From contig NC_134645.1 of NCBI RefSeq assembly GCF_030463565.1, forward strand, positions 813,501 through 877,500: a stretch of DNA of 64,000 bases, in the 5' to 3' direction. The translations under genes were made by a program, and so were the position numbers. The notes below the pieces were generated by a model, which did no database searches, was not told the origin of the DNA, and saw only the letters and a list, made by a program, of their open reading frames with translations. This document shows, one piece after another, positions 58,291 to 64,000 of this stretch. The stretch comes from Pelecanus crispus (Eukaryota > Chordata > Aves > Pelecaniformes > Pelecanidae). Positions within the stretch are counted from its first letter, which is position 1, and every line of letters starts with the position of its first letter.

Positions 58291-60861
58291 GTACGGTGGG
58301 GCACGTGCCTGTCTGCCGCTGCCTGGCGCTGGGGCACGCTCATCCCAACCAGAGTGGTGCCCACGGATGCTGGTTTTCCCTGTGTGTGCTGCACTGGTTG
58401 AAGCACAGCAGCACTCTTTTTTTTTTTCTCCTTTTTTTTTTTTCTTTTGGCTCTGTTTCCTCCCAGGCCGCTCATCTGGACAGGCAAGGGCTTGCTGGGG
58501 GCTGAGCCTGTTCAGGTTCACTATTAGAAAGTGAAGATTTCTTCACTGCTGTGCTGTGTCTTGAAGTAGTCTGAGCCTCATTTTAAGAGGTTTAATATGA
58601 ACCTATTTCACTGGCAGAGTACGTCACTTCTGTTTGGGGTTGATTTCCTTCTCCCTCAGACAGTTGTGCACAACAGTTCATCCATTTTGGAAAATGGGAT
58701 TTGGCAGCGTAGACTGAGGGTCGGTACGTCCCCCTGTGTGGCTGGATTAACTCCTCCATAGTGGTTCTCTGCCTTGTTCCCAGCTTTCCTGAGAAAGGTG
58801 GTGCAGACCTTCCAGCCGAGATGCTCTTGCTCTGGGACAAGATGCACTTCCCTCCAAGGCAGCCTCCCAACTTTTTTTTTTCCTTCCTTTTTTTCCCCCC
58901 CATCTTGGCAAAATGCGTTCTCTCCTGCTTTAGTGGCTTGGTTACTTACTTTGAAGTAAGCTAATGGACGTGTTTCTGAAGTCGCAGTGACAAAGGTTTG
59001 TCGCTAAGTAACAGTGTGTTCCTTTTTTTAAGACCTTGCAGAAATACTCTCCCTGCCTTGCCAGTTAACATAGCAATTTTAAGCTAGTTTTCCAAGCCCC
59101 ATAACAATTGCTAAGATGGAGCTATTTATAATGGAAACTGGTGGCAACCCTAATGATGCAGGGACTCCTCTTCTGTAATGATTGTGGTTTTTCTTTATAG
59201 AGGAAAGCTGGCATCCCCATCAGATGATCTTCTGTGCTACTTCTTGGGGTTTTTCTGGCATCCTCTTTCTTGAGGGTGGGTTTTTTTTTCATTCCTTTTT
59301 CTTTCTCCAAGGAATTTATTTGCGCCTCATTTTCTTTCATCTGATGCATTTGCCACTTTTTTGTTTTAATGAAAGCCCGTCCTTGCTGGCATTGGGAGGA
59401 GACCAGTCCAGCCTGGCTTACGTTAGCCCTGGGTTCTGCCTGCAGCTCTGCAGAGCGACGGTTCCTCCCCGTGGGGAAGGTTGAGGTGGCCAGCATCGTG
59501 TCTGGGAAAGAAATACCCATTTAATTTCTGGGATGCAGTATCTCTGCCTTCAGAGAAACTGTACAGTTGGGTTCAAAATCGAAATGAGCTTTTTGTCAAA
59601 TGGCACAGTAATCACCTCAGACTGCCCGGGGGGCTCTTTATGTCTGTCTGCTGCCAAACTCCTGCTGCAAAGTGAACAGGCTAATGCGGCCCAGGTTTGA
59701 ACATGTGGAGGGGACTGGCTTGTTCCAACTCTCTCTAGCTTGACTTTCCACGCTGCAAAAGATGGCAGCTGGTGAAGATGCTTGGCTGTGCCATACCTGG
59801 AGCGAGCATCTGCTGCCTGCCCTGCTGCCTGCCCTGCTCAGAGCAGCACTCACCAGCCTCTCCCGCTGCTCCCCGGCCACTGCCAGGCAGTGGCAGCACA
59901 AAATGTAGGAAGGAACAAATCCTGTTTCCCCAGGTTAACAAAGCAAGAAAACGTCCCCTTTCTCCCAACCCTCCAAACTGGAGGAAAAAAACCCCCTCTG
60001 TTCCTCTCCATCCTCGTTTCCCAGCAAGCGCAGTAGTGACATTTCTTTTGCCCATAATTTCTTTGCAAATTTGGAAACAACGCTAAGAGCCTATCCTGGC
60101 ACCAGCTACTGTTTGGCATAAACCTTGAGTGATTTGGTTCCAGTGAAACTCTGTGACCAAGACAAACAGAAATGCTGGTGCTGTAGTGTTAGCAGGTGTG
60201 CGAATGCTGGTTAATTTAAACCCATGGTGAATTTTATGGAAAACTGGGAATTTCTGTAGCAGTGCTAATTTGTTACACACTAGCTGGTCCATTAACTTTT
60301 GGCATTCTATAAAAAGATAAGTAGCATGTATCTGTCATCTTAGAAGCATGATTCAGCCCCGTACTCTCCTCTTTTAGAGAAGGCAATTAATGTGCAGAGT
60401 TTAAAAGCCTCCAGGCATGTATTTCTTCTGCGAGGTTTAAAAAATGTGTATGACAGTAGCCTCTTCAGGTGCACTTTTTTTCCCCTATGAAAACCTTTTT
60501 CCAGCTTTTCTGTTTCATTGTTCCTCCAGAGATGATTTAGTGAAGTAGCTGGTCTTCATGCCGGTGATGGTTTTTGAGGAGTGCCGAGTTTCTCGCACCC
60601 GCTGGGAGCTGCAAGCCCAAAAGGCGCGAGCATGGAGGCCTGCAGCCTCCCCGCACTCCCCCTTGCGAGGGGAGCGCAGAAGGACATGGGGCCGTGGGCA
60701 GGGAAACCCAAAGAGAAGGGAGAGCAGAGGGATGCTCCCTCAGGCGTGTTCAGTGAAAGAGGTGAACAAACAGCATAGGAAATCTTAGTTTGGTTCCCTG
60801 TGCTATGATGTACTCCTTGGTCCTGCTAGTGTTTGGGAATAAATTTTTTTTTTTTTTACAG
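58291..60861 (+). other. KIZ: KIZ intron 5
   Basis: The intron starts GTACGG and ends with a long T run and ACAG. It holds T tracts at about 58418-58445 and 58871-58895 and otherwise unique sequence. No additional exon was recognised. Confidence 0.8.
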
Positions 60862-61091
60862 GACCAAAGCCTCGCCTGAGTGACTGGTGGACTTGCAAGG
60901 AGGCGAGCTGGCAGAGCAGCGCTGAGCTCCCAGTGCCCGCGAGCGCCGAGGAGGTGATGCCGAGCGCTCCCGGCGTGCCGCGGGGAACGGCCTCGCCAGC
61001 AGACAGCCGGGAGCGGGGCCGGGATGCCCAGGCTGCGGAGGGCTCCCCGCTGCAAGCACCAAACCCTCCCACGGCGCAGGAGGAGCCCTCG
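60862..61091 (+). CDS. KIZ: KIZ exon 6 (disordered, GC-rich); donor ambiguous
   Basis: A run of T ending TTTTACAG forms a strong acceptor. The first two bases complete Gly262, and the frame then stays open for 76 codons (PKPRLSDWWTCKEASWQSSA, later rich in Ala, Pro, Glu, Ser). The frame and phase match exon 5. Two donors are plausible: TCG|GTGAGC after 61091 (phase 0) and CGG|GTATGT after 61111 (phase 2, adding VSSAPG and part of a codon). I use the first because GTGAGC is preceded by a full codon, but either could be used. I do not recognise the peptide as a specific human segment. The exon is very GC-rich compared with the AT-rich introns beside it. Confidence 0.7.
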
Positions 61092-64000
61092 GTGAGCTCA
61101 GCACCAGGCGGGTATGTCCTTACGTATTTTCTCTCTGCCAGTACTCATTCATTAGCGTGTGGCCCCAAGGCTGTTTTCACAGCCTGGCTGATGTGTGGCA
61201 CTAAAGCCCGCGTACAGGTGGGCAAACTTCTTGCCTATTTATTTAATATCTCACTCCCTCTCTGCTAGTGGTTAAATGGCTTCAGGTAACTCATTCAGGT
61301 CAGACTTGGACAAGTCAGGTGTGTTTGTTGTTAAAATGCAACAGATGTTCTTTAAATGTATACAAACCTTATTTCAACAAGTTTATATAATAAGACTTAC
61401 AACTTACTAAACAGTGTATTTTGTGTGGATTAACATTTCCAATTGGTTAAACTTCTCCAGCATTTTGTTTGGAAATAGACAACAAGAAAGAATGTGGAAA
61501 GTGTGACACAGATGCACGGCTTGTCCTTTGCTACCATGTGAATGTTGGTGGGGTTTTATTGCCAACAACTGCAATACCAGCGTACCAGCTGTAATATCAG
61601 TCACAGCTGGATTTTCGGCCTTGCAACACGCCCCTAAGACAGGGAAGCGCATCCCCATCGCGGTGGGGCGATACCCGCTGCGAGATGGTCCACAGGCTTT
61701 GCCCAGCTCGCACGGGAGGGCTGGCTTTGCTTCCTCGCTGTGTCCGAACAGCCCCGTGCCAACCATCGTCATCCCCTCCTGCCTCCCCACCTTGTCCTGC
61801 CGCGTTGCTGCAGGACCATCCCTCCTGCTTTTCTCTCTTAGTTCTTCTGAAGCTCCCTTTGCCGCCCGTTCCCTCTGCAGTGCTTCCTGTCCACATCCCC
61901 TTTTACCCCAGCTATCCTAGCACTGCCTGGCCCCCCAGTTCTGTGACCTACGACTGCTGCCTCTCGCCTGCCCGCTCTCCCTTAGCGGCACGCTTCTGTT
62001 TCCATGTCCTCTGTATCCTCAACACCCTTCTCCCTCCTCACTAGCGTTTTCCTGCCCCTGGTCACAACAGAAATATTGAAGAAAGCCTTTTCTGCAGGCA
62101 CGTGCTGTATTCCAGCTGGTGCCGCTCCCCTTGGGCCTCCCTACCTTGATGGTGGGGGGGTGGCTGTACGTTGGGGAGAGACGAGGTCCGAAAGAAACCA
62201 GTGGTTTTACCCCTGGAGAATGAGGAGTACTCTTTTACCAGTTTTGGTTGGGTTTTTTTTTTCCCCTTTTTGGTTGTTTGCAGCTATTTAATCTGCTTAA
62301 CGCATCTATCTTCTTACATTCATGGTCATGTTGTCTTAGGCACTGATTTCAATATTAGTTTGTATTTTAATAGATCACAGTTGAGCAGAAACTAGTTGCC
62401 ATCAATATACACTTCTGTAACTTTATCATTTCACATTTGCATCAGACTGCTTGCTATGGAAACATCATCTAATTTACATCTAAATAGCTTTTACCCAGGG
62501 TTTGTTTTTTTTTTTCTATAACACCTGTTAATCATAACACTTTGTACGGAAGTTGCATAGAGTGCCTGCCTTTGCTAGAGAAGTCGTAGCTGAGCGATGG
62601 TAATTTAACCTTTTGTTCTCTCCCTGTCGATGCTAGTGATGCCTCGCTGTTCATAAACTGATGAAAATATTGTGCGATGCTTTTGAAGCCCAGCCAAATT
62701 ATACGAAAGGTTTCACTGCTCGCATTATCTCCGGAGCACAACTGAAACCAGAACGTGGAGGTTTCCTCTCGCATTATGCCAAGCTGAATGCCTCTGTTTC
62801 TCAAGGCCATGGAAGCGGGATTGCCACTGTTAGCTGTTTCTGCAGAAAAGATACAAATTTTAATTTGCTTTACCTGGAAATTAAAATGCAGATAAAATTT
62901 CAAAAATGGCAGGCGTGGAAGGTCTCGTGGAGGTTTAAGCAGCCTTTGCCATTGTGGCGCTTAGAACCAGCTGGGCTGTCCAATCCGACTTTCCAACGCA
63001 CGTGAAATGCAGCGTGCACGCTCGAGTCTTGCAAAATAATTCATGAGCTGAAAATCTTGGGGAACAGTTTCCAAGTAATTACATAACTGAAATTCAGGTA
63101 CTAAATTACACAAACTATGAGAATGCAACTTTTTTTTGGTCTGAATATATCATGCCACAGATTCACAGAATGAATAATATCTCGGGTCTTGCGATGTCCC
63201 TTTGGCCCATGTGGTTTTTCTCTTACGAAATTCCTACACTGGCTGAAGAAATACGCAGAAATTTTGCAACTGTTTATACCTGTTGTACTAAATTAAAATA
63301 TCTATAGCTTGGATTTTCCCAATGCAGCGGTGTCGTGGCTGTGGCATCCGAACAAAGTACCATTCCTCGCCTGTCGTCTCTGGGCCATTCGTGCACTTTT
63401 GGTGTCTTATTTGAAATCAGTACGAGGAGGGGAGGGGAGCTCCTGTGTGCAGGGATCATAGCTCACTGGAAAGGCAAAACAAAATCCTTGTTGCATGTCA
63501 GGAAGTCACAAGTTCATATTTTTGGAGAAAATGCCTTTCCTATCTTGCTGCAGAAGTAGCATTGTGGTTTGGTTTTTTTTTTTATGTTTTGGGTTTTTTT
63601 TCCTGTGGTAAATGCTTGCAGGTCCTATTTTACCTCTGGGTGAGTTCAGCCTAATTTCAAACTGCATTTTCCAGCTAGAAGAATGGTTATCATGATAACA
63701 TTATCAGGTTATTAACCAAAGAAAGGTGATGCTGCTACGAAAGGTTATTTAGTATAAGTTTTGCGCCTTGGTTGCAGTTCAGTGGGGTGCTGCGATTTTG
63801 CTACCTATTTTCTAAAATCGTCATCCTTAATAACTAAACTCGGTGCTGCGGAGCGCTGCCGGCTGGGCGTGTTGATCAGAGCTCGTACACACACCTCTTC
63901 AGACTCGTCCCGCCAGCTCGGACCCGCGCGAGAGCCCGATCCACGCGTTTTCCGTTTGGGTCTGTAGCCCAGGAGCCCGCTGGCGAGTGGGGGGCTCGGC
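61092..64000 (+). other. KIZ: KIZ intron 6 or undetected exons, to the window edge
   Basis: After the exon 6 donor the sequence returns to AT-rich DNA with a pyrimidine-rich stretch at 61740-62050. I looked for in-frame segments resembling the later kizuna exons and found none I could defend. The last 150 bases (from about 63850) turn CpG-rich and contain an acceptor-like CTTCAG at about 63896-63901, but the frame beyond it does not resemble kizuna. Confidence 0.5.

Larger units (their letters stand above)
42260..64000 (+). other. KIZ: KIZ gene, 5' part (gene-level span; continues past the window)
   Basis: Six coding exons on the + strand join in frame into 338 codons with no stop. Introns are about 5.7, 1.5, 3.6, 4.4 and 2.6 kb. 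Kizuna is a centrosomal protein that stabilises the pericentriolar material, is a PLK1 substrate, and is linked in humans to rod-cone dystrophy. Identification rests on the exon 1-3 block (LRDSEAKRLELERKL, then MKLKYMELKKYLKEI) and the exon 5 block (GISSG..MPRGLYHPATVFMG), both of which match the vertebrate kizuna N-terminal half as I know it. The human protein is about 670 residues, so roughly half is present here. The C-terminal exons were not found and should lie beyond 64 kb. Confidence 0.93.

Noticed and set aside
63761..63967. Open frame with an upstream CTTCAG as a later KIZ exon
   Set aside because: The peptide does not resemble the kizuna C-terminal half and ends in a stop without a donor; the window edge prevents a proper test.
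1..64000. tRNA, rRNA or snRNA genes
   Set aside because: I scanned by eye for A/B-box pairs, cloverleaf arms and snRNA-like sequence and saw none; a covariance-model search would be decisive.

Overview
This window is vertebrate nuclear DNA, almost certainly from a bird. The main evidence is five 3'-end copies of the CR1 LINE in bird form, with the family's tail motif around 'gatgatctta' and 'ttccaacct', and two solo LTRs of a bird ERVL-type family (TGTCCTGG start, GACA end). The coding exons are separated by introns with GT/AG borders. No bacterial operons, phage genes or CRISPR arrays are present.

The only protein gene I can support is the 5' half of KIZ (kizuna, a centrosome and basal-body protein), on the + strand from about 42.26 kb to beyond the right edge. 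I reconstructed six coding exons by hand: 42260-42354, 48040-48102, 49608-49764, 53386-53478, 57915-58290 and 60862-61091. Their phases fit together without a break and give 338 codons. The recognisable blocks are the coiled-coil segment of exons 2-3 and the GISSG...RGLYHPATVFMG block of exon 5. The start codon lies in a CpG-rich promoter that contains an RFX-type X-box, which fits a centrosome/cilium gene.

Region by region: 1-42 kb is a gene-free flank upstream of KIZ. It alternates between GC/CpG-rich patches and AT-rich unique segments that look like regulatory DNA, although conservation cannot be judged from one sequence. It also carries many tandem repeats: a 10-bp array (0.35-0.61 kb), a 17/22-bp array (3.6-4.4 kb), a 19-bp array (5.8-6.7 kb), a 50-bp array with a 150-bp higher-order period (28.3-29.05 kb) and a second, unrelated 19-bp array (41.3-41.7 kb). 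Two oppositely oriented solo LTRs sit at 14.9 and 20.1 kb. CR1 tails lie at 17.4, 24.1, 41.8 and 42.9 kb. An orphan CpG island at about 31.5-32.9 kb has no recognisable gene. From 42 kb to the end the sequence is KIZ promoter, exons and AT-richer introns.

By established human gene order (20p11.2: RALGAPA2 - gene-poor interval - KIZ - XRN2 - NKX2-4 - NKX2-2), the left 42 kb should correspond to the gene-poor interval before KIZ. That placement is inferred, not seen in the window. I found no convincing undescribed protein system. The most unusual items are architectural: the composite CR1 tail shared by two loci, the homogenised 150-bp higher-order minisatellite, the independently inserted inverted LTR pair, the orphan CpG island with mirrored purine/pyrimidine flanks, and the KIZ promoter squeezed between a CR1 tail and the start codon.
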